NCBI GenBank assembly: GCA_963989385.1
Contig: OZ022498.1
Span: 104,765,298 to 104,829,297 of the forward strand
Source of the DNA: Ctena decussata
Taxonomy: Eukaryota; Mollusca; Bivalvia; Lucinida; Lucinidae
Length of the DNA stretch: 64,000 bases
Reading direction: 5' to 3'
Under the pieces are notes generated by a model, which was not told where the DNA came from, did no database searches, and saw only the letters and a list, made by a program, of their open reading frames with translations. Of the stretch, positions 47,001-55,201 are shown piece by piece. The position numbers and the translations under genes are program-made. How positions within the stretch are numbered: position 1 is the first letter of the stretch; every line of letters starts with the position of its first letter.

Positions 47001-50000
47001 CGTAGGAATGGCGAGGCTTGCCAAGCCAGTCTGGCGTGTTTCTGGTCGAGCCTGATAAACTTTATATCAAAAGACACTTACATGGTTTTCTATTTATTAT
47101 GCATCATTCGAATATTTCATGTGTAAAGATCATCAAACAAAAGAAAGGCAAACACAGTTTTGTTTGAACTTCTTGATGTTGCGAATGCATTATAACATAA
47201 GTCGGTGATGTCATTTAACCAATCAAACGTTGTTATCACAGCCAACGTCAGTATATAGCCAATCATCTTTAGAGATCGCTTCTGTAGGCATGGCTTGATA
47301 ACATTCGCGCAAGCGCAGTTCTACAGTGACATTATATCACATCATGTTATCATATCCCTGTTATGAGGTGAATTTTGCAGCTGATGCAAGATAATGTGTG
47401 AACTCTGTATTAGGAAAGTCTCAACTGATATTTCAGGATCAGAATAATTTTTCTCAATTCTCCTTGAAAAATCTCTTATATGTCTAAAGGTTTAGATTAT
47501 GATAATTTTTGAAAGCATTGCACTATAGCCAAATGATATTTGATGAATTCTATTGTTGATCTGTTGCTTTATTAACAAGACCTGTCCGCGTACACGATAG
47601 CTCGCCTGACAGTGCATTGCCCATCACATAAAAAGCTTAAAAGTAAAACTGTAATGTACATAAGTATTGGGACACCTAAAATAATTAATTTTCCATTTGT
47701 CCCAAATGGAAAATTTAGGCACATTACAGTATACATTTTGCTCACGTCCCTGCTGCCGCCATTAATGCCAGTGCCGAGGGTAGTGCAATAGCTCTTCCTC
47801 AACTTTGTTCAGGTGAACGAAAAATTATTTTGGTTTACAGTGTCTGGTTTAGGTATTAGATGCACACAGTTGTGTAAATTGTGGACCAGACATGGCCTAT
47901 GCATTGACAAAGGCAGTTCTTATTAGAAGCTGTGTCACATGTGAGAACGATGATCTTTTTGGGCATTGTCAAACAGGAACCTAAAATCTGTTATAAAAAA
48001 AGTTGCCGAAAAGAAATAAAATTAAAGTTTCTCATCATTAAAATTACACTAGAGCCTCCATATTATGCTACTCACAAAAATGCTATTCTAGATATAGCAC
48101 TATCATGTCATGGTTTTTAAATTATATTTTCCTTAAAGTAAATGGATACACTTTCAGGGTGAGCAACTCTACCATTGCCATGTTTGCTTCCTTGCTGAAT
48201 GGGGGTCTACTCTTAAAGGAAAAGAGCAAATTCTTTCCTTTAAGAGTAGATTCCATTATTGAAGTGCTTCATTGACCAGGGAAGCAAGTAGGAAGTTACC
48301 AAAGTAGTTCCCCTTTGACAAAATGACAGAAAAACATTGAGATTTTACTCACTCACCTTAAATGTTTTGTAGATAAGTCTCAGTAGAGTGTTAATCACTT
48401 AATAACACTTTCCCCTTTTGTCCATAATAAAGGGACCTTCTATTCTATTCTATTCTATCCCATAACCTTACTAGGTCGTTGGGGCACCACAGATGACTTC
48501 AAAACAATCCCTTTCCACCTTGTCCTGTCTTCAGCTGCCCTAGTTGCTGGCAAAATCCATTCCTGTCCACTCCTTGATATTGTCTATCACCTCTTCTTCT
48601 GTCTACCTCTTCTTCTTTTTCCTTTCACTGTGCCCTGAAGAATTGTCTTTGTTAAACCAGAAGACCTTGAAACGTTGCCAAACCACCTTAGTTTTCGTTT
48701 CTTGACCAGCATCAGGAGTTCATCATATTCTCCAATGGCTGCTTGTATCTTCCTGCAAACCTCCTCATTGGTTATATGGTCCTTGTACGAAATGTTCAGT
48801 AACCTTTGGTAGCATCTCATCTCAAAGGCCTGCGTTCTTTTCTCTAACTCTGCTGTCAAGGTTCATGATTCACAGGCATACAGAAATATGGAAATGACAA
48901 GGGAGCCCATAAGTTTCACCTTTGATCCAAGAGATATGTTGTTATCTCTCCAAATGGGTTTCAGCTTGGCAATAGCTGAAGTGGCTTGTGCAATCCTTGA
49001 GAGAACCTCCTGTTTAGAGCCATCATCTGAGACAACTGCTCCAAGGTATTTGAAGCTGCTTACAGTACCCAGGGTCTGCTCCTTTACCTTGATCTCCCTC
49101 TGGACGCCATCTGCGCTGTTTGTCATCAGTTTGGTCTTCTCAGCACTGAACTCCATCTTATACCTTGTGCAAGTTTGGTCGAGACTTTCAATTAGAGCTT
49201 CTAGTTCCTGCTCTTCCTCAGCTAGAGCGTCTATGTCATTGGCAAACCGCAGATTGGTAATATTTTTGCCGCCTATGCTAACCTTTCCGTCATGTTCTTC
49301 CAGAGCATCAGACATGATCCGTTCGAGAAAAATGTTGAAGAGGGTGGGTGACAGAAGACATCCTTGTCTTACTCCAACTGTTGTTCTGAACCATTCTCCT
49401 GTTCTGCCATTTATCAGGACTCCACTTGTAGCCTTGTCGTATAGCTGCTCAATGGTGCGGACTAGGTTTGCACTGACATTGTACTTCCTCAAGGTGGCCC
49501 ATAAGGCTGCATGCCATACCCTGTCAAAGGCTTTTTTGAAATCAATGAAGACATGGTACAGATTCTGCTGATGTTGGAAATACTTTTCACACAGGATTCT
49601 AAGGTTGAAGATCTGTTCTGTGGTGCTCCTTCCTACTTGGAACCCAGCCTGTTCCTCAACGATTATCTCTAGCGTGTGGTTTAAGCCTGTTCAAGATGAC
49701 TTTCAGCATGACTTTGCTTGAATGACTTATGAGGCTGATGGTTCTGTAGTTCTGGCAGAGCTGTAGGTTGCCCTTTTTAGGGAGCGTTATAATCAGCGAC
49801 TGAGTCCATGGTGTAGGCCATTCTCCTGTTCTCCAGATCTTGTTACAGATCAAGAAAGGGACCTTGCTAATCACTTAATAACACTTTGCACTTTTGTGCG
49901 TAATAAAGGGACCTTTACCATTTTCTTTTTCAGCACCTTTGAAACAGAACACCACAATTCTAGTCACAGATTAAAACCAAAGAGGAAAGCAGAGACCTCC

Positions 50001-50081
50001 TCATATGTAGATACTGACTATACAGGTTTTATGCCTGGTGGATACAATTATCTGGACCCAAATTATATGCCAGCAAGTTGA
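31665..50081 (+). CDS. ZZZ3: ZZ-type zinc finger-containing protein 3, nine-exon gene
   Basis: Exons: 31665-32026, 33654-33771, 34510-34639, 35802-35898, 36986-37084, 39199-39375, 40660-40785, 46820-46920, 49934-50081. All eight introns are GT-AG and phases join without error; from ATG 31673 the product is 449 residues. Order: acidic Ser-rich N terminus, conserved helical block ([10 protein letters not shown]...[13 protein letters not shown]), SANT/Myb domain ([11 protein letters not shown] to VQKYFIKL), linker ([10 protein letters not shown]), ZZ finger with CDRC, WHCVDC and FCDDC, and C-terminal [11 protein letters not shown]. In other animals ZZZ3 is a nuclear subunit of the ATAC acetyltransferase complex whose ZZ finger reads the histone H3 tail. 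The protein is about half the vertebrate length, lacking the long disordered N terminus. Further 5' exons may exist; 2 nt (AC) before the ATG triplet frame would also join an upstream coding exon. Confidence 0.95.
32164..32364. mobile_element. MITE M2, intact copy (ZZZ3 intron 1)
   Basis: An almost perfect 200-bp palindrome from CAGAGCTCCAG to CTGGAGCT. The stem carries GTAACAGGGATAATT and its complement and meets at AACCGTCTCAGTGAGACGGTT (about 32255-32275). It serves as the reference for the interrupted copy at 26419-29713. Confidence 0.9.
33004..33290. mobile_element. MITE M3, copy 2 (ZZZ3 intron 1)
   Basis: Left GGATACACTTTCAAGGGAAGCAACTCT and right TGTCTCCCTTTGAAAAAATGGCAG...ACACCCATACACCT match the M3 family. 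The central palindrome is lost or replaced. Confidence 0.75.
33480..33622 (+). mobile_element. SINE-like fragment
   Basis: CAAGATCGATCCTCCACTTC, CCGGTCTTTCGGATGAGAC, GTGGTCCCGT and GTGGGATGTTAAACATGAG are strings typical of a widespread invertebrate SINE body and tail. Only the B-box-like GATCGATCC remains of the head. It ends about 30 bp before ZZZ3 exon 2. Confidence 0.5.
33654..33771 (+). CDS. ZZZ3: ZZZ3 exon 2
   Basis: Acceptor TTTCTGCAG ends at 33653; the frame [17 protein letters not shown] follows exon 1 directly. The donor is GTATTA at 33772, leaving one nt (G). The alternative GTGAAT donor at 33783 would put exon 3 out of frame, so it is rejected. A palindromic M3 MITE starts about 15 bp after the donor. 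Confidence 0.9.
33787..34018. mobile_element. MITE M3, copy 3 (ZZZ3 intron 2)
   Basis: Starts GGGTACACTTTCAAGGGAAGCAACT, has GGAGCAAATTCTTTTTCTTG and AATTGTTCCCCTTTGTAG blocks, ends near GTGTATTCAAGTAC. Left end is about 15 bp after the exon 2 donor. Confidence 0.85.
34271..34424 (+). mobile_element. Short Helentron-like element D (ZZZ3 intron 2)
   Basis: Left arm AGCTTGCCTG (34271-34280), right arm CAGGCAAACT (34392-34401), then a hairpin CCTGTA-TGTG-TACAGG (34404-34419), T, CTTG and flanking TT. It lacks the tandem monomers. It ends 85 bp before exon 3. Fragments of the same family are at 47573-47628 (- strand), 55111-55201, 58331-58421 and 59604-59660. Confidence 0.75.
34510..34639 (+). 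CDS. ZZZ3: ZZZ3 exon 3
   Basis: Acceptor TGTCTCTAG ends at 34509. The split codon G+AT gives Asp, then [29 protein letters not shown] and the start of the SANT domain, [12 protein letters not shown]. The donor is GTAATG at 34640, leaving two nt (AG). Confidence 0.93.
35187..35410. mobile_element. MITE M1, copy 2 (ZZZ3 intron 3)
   Basis: TGAGCCGCGACACG...CGTGTTGCGGCTCA with the family's CAGATCAGCCTGGGCATCCG arm. The right arm has a small deletion. Confidence 0.9.
35492..35733. mobile_element. MITE M3, copy 4 (ZZZ3 intron 3)
   Basis: GGAAACTTTCGGGGGAAGTAACTCT, then GGAGAGCAAATTC and ATTGTATCCCTTTGAAG blocks, ending at GTGTGCCCACGACCCTT. It lies 70 bp before exon 4. Confidence 0.8.
35802..35898 (+). 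CDS. ZZZ3: ZZZ3 exon 4 (SANT core)
   Basis: Acceptor TTTTTTTAACAG ends at 35801. The split codon AG+A gives Arg, then [20 protein letters not shown] and [12 protein letters not shown]. The donor GTCAGT is at 35899. This is the helix 1-2 part of the SANT domain and is nearly identical in spacing to vertebrate ZZZ3. Confidence 0.96.
35899..36648. other. ZZZ3 intron 4, no gene
   Basis: An open frame at 36312-36617 translates to a hydrophobic, Cys/Phe-rich peptide, but it is T-rich intronic DNA with no family features. Not considered a gene. Confidence 0.6.
36649..36886. mobile_element. MITE M1, copy 3 (ZZZ3 intron 4)
   Basis: TGAGCCGCGACGTGAC...TCGTGTCGCGGCTCA, full palindrome, ends 99 bp before exon 5. 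Confidence 0.9.
36986..37084 (+). CDS. ZZZ3: ZZZ3 exon 5 (SANT end)
   Basis: Acceptor ACATTTCAG, donor GTTAGT at 37085, both phase 0. Encodes [20 protein letters not shown] and [13 protein letters not shown], the third SANT helix and the conserved proline-rich exit. Confidence 0.96.
37367..38426 (+). mobile_element. Helentron-like element B (ZZZ3 intron 5)
   Basis: Left GTCGCACCTGC (37367-37377), hairpin partner GCAAGGTGCGA, right GCAGGTGCGAC (38394-38404). TCCG/TACG runs at 37410-37450. Five monomers of about 175-180 bp with AACAATTACGTC...CAATCATCAAACCTGGCATA. The 3' end is the palindrome ATTCCGCGGAAT (38410-38421), T, CTTG (38423-38426), then TTTTT. Confidence 0.8.
38900..39076. mobile_element. 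Tigger/pogo-like MITE (ZZZ3 intron 5)
   Basis: Perfect 20-bp TIRs CAGTAGAACTTCAATGGCTC and complement, flanked by TA on both sides (38898-38899 and 39077-39078). The CAGTAGAAC start and TA target fit the Tc1/mariner superfamily, pogo/Tigger type. Confidence 0.85.
39199..39375 (+). CDS. ZZZ3: ZZZ3 exon 6
   Basis: Acceptor TACTTTCAG, donor GTAAGT at 39376, 59 codons, phase 0. Encodes the linker with [20 protein letters not shown], matching the vertebrate STF...EPPVYM block, then an acidic Ser/Asp-rich run. Confidence 0.93.
39487..39600. mobile_element. Small GATCAG-type palindrome (ZZZ3 intron 6)
   Basis: AACAGTGAAGACCCTGATCAGACTGCTCC faces GGAGCAGTCTGATCTGGGTCTGCACT around TTTT. The same strings recur near 62590-62650, and degenerate near 40870-40920 and 34210-34265. 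Confidence 0.7.
40372..40560 (+). mobile_element. tRNA-derived SINE, second family (ZZZ3 intron 6)
   Basis: The head TTCAGTAGGTTAAGTGCTGG (A box) and GGGTTCGATCCCC (B box) resembles a tRNA. The tail TGATATAACTGAAATACTGTTGAAA recurs at 54158-54185 and 57378-57405 behind a second related body. It ends about 100 bp before exon 7. It is not a tRNA gene: no acceptor-stem pairing. Confidence 0.75.
40660..40785 (+). CDS. ZZZ3: ZZZ3 exon 7
   Basis: Acceptor TTTTTGTCAG, donor GTAGGA at 40786, 42 codons, phase 0. Encodes [20 protein letters not shown], a Lys-rich helix, and VEHIGYK, which leads straight into the ZZ finger. Confidence 0.93.
41045..41990. other. Interior of the hAT-like element, no gene
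   Basis: Non-coding. A tandem pair CTAGCTTTTGCAAA(GC/AC) near 41817-41853 and (ATAA)n-rich sequence near 41885-41965 precede the LINE-F 5' truncation point. Confidence 0.5.
41990..44928 (+). mobile_element. LINE-F, 5'-truncated, long open reading frame
   Basis: The frame is open from about 42000 to TGA 44926-44928, over 950 codons. It begins inside the endonuclease ([37 protein letters not shown]; no N-terminal catalytic part). RT has [53 protein letters not shown] and LFADDTSLY, all catalytic residues present. The tail has [14 protein letters not shown] and a CCHC knuckle ([16 protein letters not shown], about 44718-44770). No stop or frameshift is visible, so this is a young copy. It cannot move by itself without the 5' end. 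GTG at 42196 is not a real start. Confidence 0.88.
44929..45840. other. LINE-F 3' end and hAT-like interior, no gene
   Basis: No coding similarity. The LINE-F 3' untranslated region must lie at the start, but no clear tail or target duplication marks its end. Confidence 0.45.
45841..45873. repeat. (TG)n and poly-G tract
   Basis: TGTGTGTGTGTGGGAGG followed by a 14-G run. Long G runs also occur at 4021 and 9299, each at a frame break in a LINE. Confidence 0.9.
46426..46590. mobile_element. MITE M2, degenerate copy (ZZZ3 intron 7)
   Basis: CAGAGCTCCAGATAC, GAGGATAATTTTT and CCCTCATTAGAACC match one arm of M2; the second arm is broken. Confidence 0.65.
46593..46785. mobile_element. MITE M2, copy 4 (ZZZ3 intron 7)
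   Basis: CACAGAGCTCCAGATAAGAG to AATTATCCCTGTTACCTC..., full palindrome centred on AACCGTCTCATCGAGACAGTT. It ends about 35 bp before exon 8. Confidence 0.85.
46820..46920 (+). CDS. ZZZ3: ZZZ3 exon 8 (ZZ zinc finger)
   Basis: Acceptor TTTCTACAG, donor GTGAGC at 46921. Encodes [20 protein letters not shown] and [10 protein letters not shown]: the C-x2-C, C-x2-C and FCDDC ligands of the ZZ fold. Ends with two nt (AG). Repeat R1 begins about 20 bp into the next intron. Confidence 0.96.
46950..47400. repeat. Dispersed repeat R1, complete copy (ZZZ3 intron 8)
   Basis: The left part is an inverted repeat: AGTGTCTTTTGATATCAAGC...AGACCAGAAAC facing GTTTCTGGTC...TATATCAAAAGACACT (46952-47079). The rest matches 1-325. 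It begins about 30 bp after exon 8. Confidence 0.8.
47573..47628 (-). mobile_element. Helentron-like D, 3' end fragment
   Basis: On the - strand it reads CACTGTCAGGCGAGCTATCG, a CCTGT/ACAGG-type hairpin region and TCTTG, the D-family 3' end. Confidence 0.65.
47629..48136. other. ZZZ3 intron 8 middle, no gene
   Basis: Includes a palindrome TTTTCCATTTG-TCC-CAAATGGAAAA near 47690-47714 whose context (GGGACACCTAAAATAAT) recurs at 54235 and 57455 and, degenerate, at 62512. Otherwise nothing is recognised. Confidence 0.5.
48137..48360. mobile_element. MITE M3, copy 5 (ZZZ3 intron 8)
   Basis: GGATACACTTTCAGGGTGAGCAACTCT, inverted CTACTCTTAAAGGAAA and TTTCCTTTAAGAGTAG arms, and AGTAGTTCCCCTTTGACAAAATG block. 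Confidence 0.85.
48391..49913 (-). mobile_element. LINE-B copy 2, flanked by a 48-bp direct duplication (ZZZ3 intron 8)
   Basis: The element lies between TAATCACTTAATAACACTTT...AAAGGGACCTT at 48391-48438 and the same 48 bp with four mismatches at about 49867-49914. It has a (TTCTA)n tail at the low-coordinate end, so it is in - orientation. The duplication is best read as a long target-site duplication. RT frames are annotated separately. Confidence 0.8.
48587..49874 (-). pseudogene. LINE-B copy 2 reverse transcriptase
   Basis: Read on the - strand: [40 protein letters not shown] (49874-49656), then AFDRVW-type block, [20 protein letters not shown], and [15 protein letters not shown]. The catalytic FADD reads FAND, so the first Asp of the pair is lost. 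After YACES a TGA (48860-48862) replaces the Trp codon, and the frame continues [20 protein letters not shown]...[10 protein letters not shown] to 48587. There is a frame break between 49656 and 49492. It is 5' truncated in the RT domain and not active. Confidence 0.85.
49934..50081 (+). CDS. ZZZ3: ZZZ3 exon 9 (C terminus)
   Basis: Acceptor CTTTTTCAG ends at 49933; the split codon AG+C gives Ser. Encodes [15 protein letters not shown], the final ZZ His ligands, and [12 protein letters not shown] then TGA at 50079. The LINE-B copy and its flanking duplication end only about 20 bp before this exon, so the acceptor tract lies right against mobile DNA. Confidence 0.93.
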
Positions 50082-50247
50082 TGATTTGTTTGTGTTTGTT
50101 CCACACTTCAGAGGAACAACTAACTGGATTGTTACAAGTGAGAAAGCTACAGTCTGCTTGCGGAAAGTCAGGTGGTTTTTCCCCAGAAACTGAAAAAGTA
50201 TCACACTTCACCACAAAAAACTGACCCTTACAGAGGTTATTATGTCT

Positions 50248-50450
50248 CCCCCCTTTAGGGTCGGGAGACATATTGTTTTTCCCCGGGCGTCTGTCCGTCC
50301 GTCTGTCTGTCACAAATCGTGTCCGTTCTATAACTTGAAAACCGCTCAAGCTATATTTGCTAAACTTCATATAAATATCACTCAACATGAGACGACATGC
50401 AGAGTGCAAGAATGGTAACTTTGGCATTTATACTTTTTGAGTTATTTCCC
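50248..50450 (+). mobile_element. Helentron-like element, single-monomer fragment
   Basis: The hairpin TATGTCTCCC...GGGAGACATA (50250-50272), a GTCCGTCC/GTCTGTCT run (50290-50310) and one monomer with AACTTGAAAACCGCTCAAGC follow the same plan as A-C. No 3' hairpin/CTNG end is visible. It starts 166 bp after the ZZZ3 stop, within the probable 3' untranslated region or just past it. Confidence 0.55.
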
Positions 50451-51621
50451 TTTTCTATGATGTAATGGTTAATGAAAACATAATACCCCGCCACTAATCC
50501 GAGCCTTCTCTGACTGAAAAAGCCTATTTATAATTTTGATTGGCGGCTTATTGATGTCAGAGGAACGAAAGTGGTGAAAACTCTAATATTGTATTTCCCA
50601 CAGATGCCCTTGGTTTCTGGTTGAATTTCTGTTGTGTATTATGTTGCAGTTACATGTAAACTTTGCAATCCTATCAAAAAATACCTTTTGATGACTCGGC
50701 ACAGTAATTCAATGTGATACCCCGTCTAAAAGCAGATAAATAACAATTTTTTAGAGGGAGTCGAGATTTGTAACATATCTCCGCCATTATTGTTTTTGTT
50801 GACAGATCGTTTGAGGTCAATCCGGTGTTTATAAGAAAAAATACTATCGGTCACTTTATCCGTTTCGTAGGTACGGTCATTTCGGTCCTGGTCGTAACGC
50901 GCTGGTTTGTACCAAAGACATTTTACTCCTTTCAACTCTGAGAGCCAGGGACTAATTTTTTATCCAAGCACGAAATGCGAATTGTCCAAGCGCGAAACGT
51001 CTGGATTTGTGATGTTGAAATAATGGATATTTTTACCTGTACACCGGCACGCGCAAGAACTGTCAAATCAAAACGAGGTCATCAACAAAAAGCGATATTT
51101 TTTTTTACTTCATTAAGTTCGATCAAAGATTATTATGGTTCAAAATGGAATAAAATGTGACAAACACTGCAGAATGGTGCAAAAATGAATAAGGAATTAG
51201 CCACTGTATATCTTTTTACACAGGTAATTGATAAAACTAACCAAAATTAGAATTTTGCTTGGCCGATCCACCGATGGATCGGCTGAATTAGAGTTTTTAA
51301 GTGCAGTATCGCTCAGGCTGCAAGACCCAATAAGGGTTTGCAGCCAGAGAAGACTCGGGTTACCCCGCCACTAGCGTGTGACGGGGTATAAGAATGGAAA
51401 TCGTTTAGCTCTAGCATGCTTTGGTGTTCAATATATCAGTATGTCAGTCAGTATCACTCAGGCTCTGCTAATTTGCTATTGTTAGAAAATTAATAAAGGT
51501 TAATGACTAACTAAAAGTTTTTTTCTATGTCTTTTATTGCATTTTCAGCTACATAATTTTATTTGTGTAAATGATGACATTCTGAATAAAATAAAGAATA
51601 AATGAGAATTGAAATCATAAT
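50451..51621. other. No gene recognised
   Basis: TACCCCGCCACTA at 50487 and the hairpin TACCCCGCCACTAGCGTGTGACGGGGTA at 51361-51388 suggest another end-matched element of about 0.9 kb, not proven. GGCTGCAAGACCC/GGGTTTGCAGCC forms a small stem near 51318-51345. Confidence 0.4.
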
Positions 51622-51862
51622 TGAGCCGCACCAGAACAGAACCAACAAAGTGGCATGTACGCCCAGTGAAGACTCAGATCAGCCTGGATATCTGCCCTGT
51701 CAGATCAGAGTCTTCGCTGTCCGCATGTAACTAGCTTAGACCCTTAGCTACCCTTTAAGTGCAAAGTAAAAACTCTGATCAGACTGGGTGGCTGTCCCGG
51801 GCTGATCCGAGTCTTTGCTGGGCATGCATGCCACTTTGTTGGTTTTGTTGTGTCTCAGCTCA
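51622..51862. mobile_element. MITE M1, copy 4
   Basis: TGAGCCGCACCAGAACAGAACC to ...GGTTTTGTTGTGTCTCAGCTCA, the more diverged M1 subtype also seen at 62666. Confidence 0.85.
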
Positions 51863-51981
51863 TATGAAAGTCAATAGGATGTGCGGGTTGAGTTAGTTAG
51901 CACATATCTATTACCCAGGGATGCAGACAGGGAAGATTGTAATCAGACTGCAGATGTTCAGGCCTATTAGAGCTGTATTGT

Positions 51982-53159
51982 TTATGCCCCCAACTTCGAA
52001 GAAGTTGAGGGGGCATATTGGTTTGGGCCTGTCCGTCCGTCCGTCCGTCCGTGAGTCCGTCCTTCCGTCCGTCTGTCCGTCCGTAACACTTTTTGGCAGG
52101 TGGGAAACTCAAGAACCGCTTATACTAGGATCTTGAAATTTTATATATGGCATGTACATGAAAAATAAGCAGACCCGTATTTTTTCTTTTTTTCACCGGT
52201 CATGTATTTACAGAGTTATGCCCCTTTTTTAACTTGGTCTATGGAACCTTGTGAACAAAATATCTCAAGAACCCCTGATGCTAGGATCATGTAATTTTGC
52301 AGGAAGACATTGCCTAAGGTGTAAATGACCTGATTAACTTTTGGAAAAAAATTGTGAATTTTTGACCGAGTGATGCCCCTTTTTTGACTTAGTGCATTGT
52401 AAGCCTATGGAACCTTGTGAACAAAATATCTCAAGAACCCCTGATGCTAGGAGCATGATTTTGTGCAGGAAGATACTGCCTAAGGTGTAGATGAACTGAT
52501 TAACTTTTGAAAACAAATTGTGAATTTATGATTGAGTTATGCCCCTTTTTCAACTTAATGCATTGTTAGCCTATGGAACCTTGTGAACAAAATATCTCAA
52601 GAACCCCTGATGCTAGGATCATGTAATTTTGCAGGAAGACATTGCCTAAGGTGTAGATGACCTGATTAACTTTTGAAATAAAATTGTGAATATTTGACCG
52701 AGTTATGCCCCTTTTTGACTTAGTGCATTGTAAGCCTATGGAACCTTGTGAACAAAATATCTCAAGAACCCCTGATGCTAGGAGCATGATTTTGTGCAGG
52801 AAGATACTGCCTAAGGTGTAGATGAACTGATTAACTTTTGAAAACAAATTGTGAATTTATGATTGAGTTATGCCCCTTTTTCAACTTAATGCATTGTTAG
52901 CCTATGGAACCTTGTGAACAAAATATCTCAAGAACCCCTGATGCTAGGATCATGTAATTTTGCAGCAAGACATTGCCTAAGGTGTAGATGACCTGATTAA
53001 CTTTTGAAATAAAATCGTGAATTTTTGACCGAGTTATGCCCCTTTTTGACTTAGTGCATTGTAAGCCTATGGTACAAAGGAACAAGCATTATTGGATGAA
53101 CCTTCTTTAGAGGCAAGCATATGGTTGGGGGCATAGTGTTTCATAAACACATTTTCTAG
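51982..53159 (+). mobile_element. Helentron-like element C, copy E1
   Basis: Left TATGCCCCCAAC (51983-51994) with hairpin partner GTTGAGGGGGCATA (52004-52017), right GTTGGGGGCATA (53124-53135). (TCCG)n at 52030-52083. Five monomers of about 166 bp, each with AACCTTGTGAACAAAATATC. The 3' end: hairpin GTGTTT-CAT-AAACAC (53136-53150), ATTTT, CTAG (53156-53159), then TTTT. Short peptides translated from the monomers are repeat artefacts. Confidence 0.85.
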
Positions 53160-55201
53160 TTTTACATTGTAAAGATTATCTTTTTTGTGGTGATAATATG
53201 GCTCATCTTAAAATTTACCATTCTGAAAGGCTTCAGGGGTTATCATTCACATTTAATGAAAAAATGTAAAATTTTGGAGTTTTCTTTTTGTGACTTTTAT
53301 GGTAAATGGGTAAACTTTAGGGGGAGGCAACTCTGCCATTTTGCCACTTCAATGGGGGGTCAACTCTTAAAGGAAAGGGAAGTCACAAAAGTTGTTCCCC
53401 TTTGTAAAAATGACGGAAAACTATGAAGGTGTACCCATACACCTTTAGGAGTGCCTGCTTGTTGTGAAATGTGCCGCGACGCAAGAAAACCAACAATGTG
53501 GTTGTGCGCCCAGCACAGACTCAGATCAGCCTGGGCATCCGCCCAGTCTGAACAGACTCTTCGCTAAGCGCTTAAATGGTAGCTAAGGATCTAAGCTAGC
53601 TCCATGCGGACAGTGAAGACTCTGATCAGACTGGGCGGATGCCCAGGCTGATCTGAGTCTGCACTGAGCGCACAACCTCTTTGTTGGTTTTCTCGTGTTG
53701 CGGCTCAAATTAAGTTTGAGGATATAGAAGAAAAGATCTGAATTTGCTATACTCATAATGGCTTTAAACATTCATAAAATCCACAACTCCTTGTGATAGT
53801 TTTTTCATTGCAAAATTTCGCATTTGTGCAATAGTTTTTTATGTTGCAAAACTTTGCATTTGTGCAGTTTTGCAAAAATGAGACTTTTGAGAATATTTCC
53901 CAATCACAGTAATTGCCAACAAGAAAAGTAACCGTAGGGCATGTTCAAGCAGCAAAGACTCTGATTAGCATGCACAGCCTTATAATCTGATTAGCATTAT
54001 CTAAACAGTAAAATGGGAAACTCTCTCAATTTTGGAGCATGGGCTCATGGGATAGAGACCCAGCTGAGACGAGATTCAGAACAAGATTAAAAAGTGCTTC
54101 ATTGCACAGATCCCTTCATAACCATCCTTCCATTGTCCTGATATTACTGAAATACTGTTGAAAGGGGTATAAAATCAGCAAGTCATCCATCTACTTAATA
54201 TACAGCTGACCATACACTAATGTGCTTAAGTACTGGGGCACCTAAAATAATGAATTTTCCATTTGTCCCAAATGGAAAAGTGTCCCAAATATATACACAC
54301 ATACGGTAAAATTGGTAGTTACAAGGATCATCCAAAAAGTTTTGTCACTGGCTTAATATCTCGAAAACGAAAGGTGATATTCACTTAAAAAAAAACACAT
54401 TCAGAAATCCTGTTTTTTTATCACTTAGCTGTAAAAACACTCACTGTATTAATGATATAACATTCACAATCTGCTTTAAAAGAAGGGTACCCTCACTTGA
54501 CTGGCAAATTAGCAGATGCAACTCTGGCAATGTGAAGTTAAGGGATGCCTATTATCACTGCATGGTGCCTACGATATCTCAGGTACTTATAAACACAGTG
54601 AAAAAAATCTCCAAGTTATTCAGTCTATTTCAAAGAGTTTTCAGCAGTTTGTTATCTCAAAATTATGCAGTCAATGCCATACGAAAATCAACATGGTCAT
54701 GTTCTAAGAACAAAAGCTTCATAAATGTACAATATTTCAACTTCTGAAGCGTATTTACTGCAGTAGATCATGACAATTTGATCTCAATCAAAATATAAAA
54801 AAAAAATCTTAAAATGAAGGCACAGTGGGTCCTTGAAAATTATGTGACTGTGTATTTCAACATATTTCTGTGACACCATAGATATCAATCGTTTGCATTA
54901 CCTATAATAGACACAAGTCACTGATTTTTATGTAGTGCCCCACAGAATGCAGCAGATAGCAACCCTGAAAATTTCAGAACCCAGCGATATGTAGTTGAAG
55001 AGATATGCAGCATGAATCACTAGCCAGCAGAAAATAAAAAATCATGAAAATAGGCCAGTGTTAAATACTAGATCTGCCTTTGAGCTTATAACTCAACGAA
55101 GTGTCATTTTTTAGCTTGCCTGTATGAAAGTACAGAGAGCTATTGTTGTCCCTTGGACGTGGGCATTGGTGTCATACTTTAAAGTTTTACGCCAAAGTTT
55201 T
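53160..55201. repeat. Spacer unit S1
   Basis: Contains a shortened M3 MITE (53306-53445), an M1 MITE (53470-53707), a SINE-like body and tail (about 54020-54185), a TTTTCCATTTGTCCCAAATGGAAAA palindrome (54253-54277) and the 5' end of a D-family element (55111-55201: TAGCTTGCCTG...AGAGAGCTATTGTTGTC). No gene is recognised. Confidence 0.85.
53470..53707. mobile_element. MITE M1, copy 5 (in S1)
   Basis: TGTGCCGCGACGCAAGAAAACC to GGTTTTCTCGTGTTGCGGCTCA with full inner palindrome. Confidence 0.9.

Noticed and set aside
50484..51390. Another end-matched element with TACCCCG termini
   Set aside because: Only about 13 bp of end similarity and no 3' hairpin/CTNG or TSD could be shown; left as unexplained.
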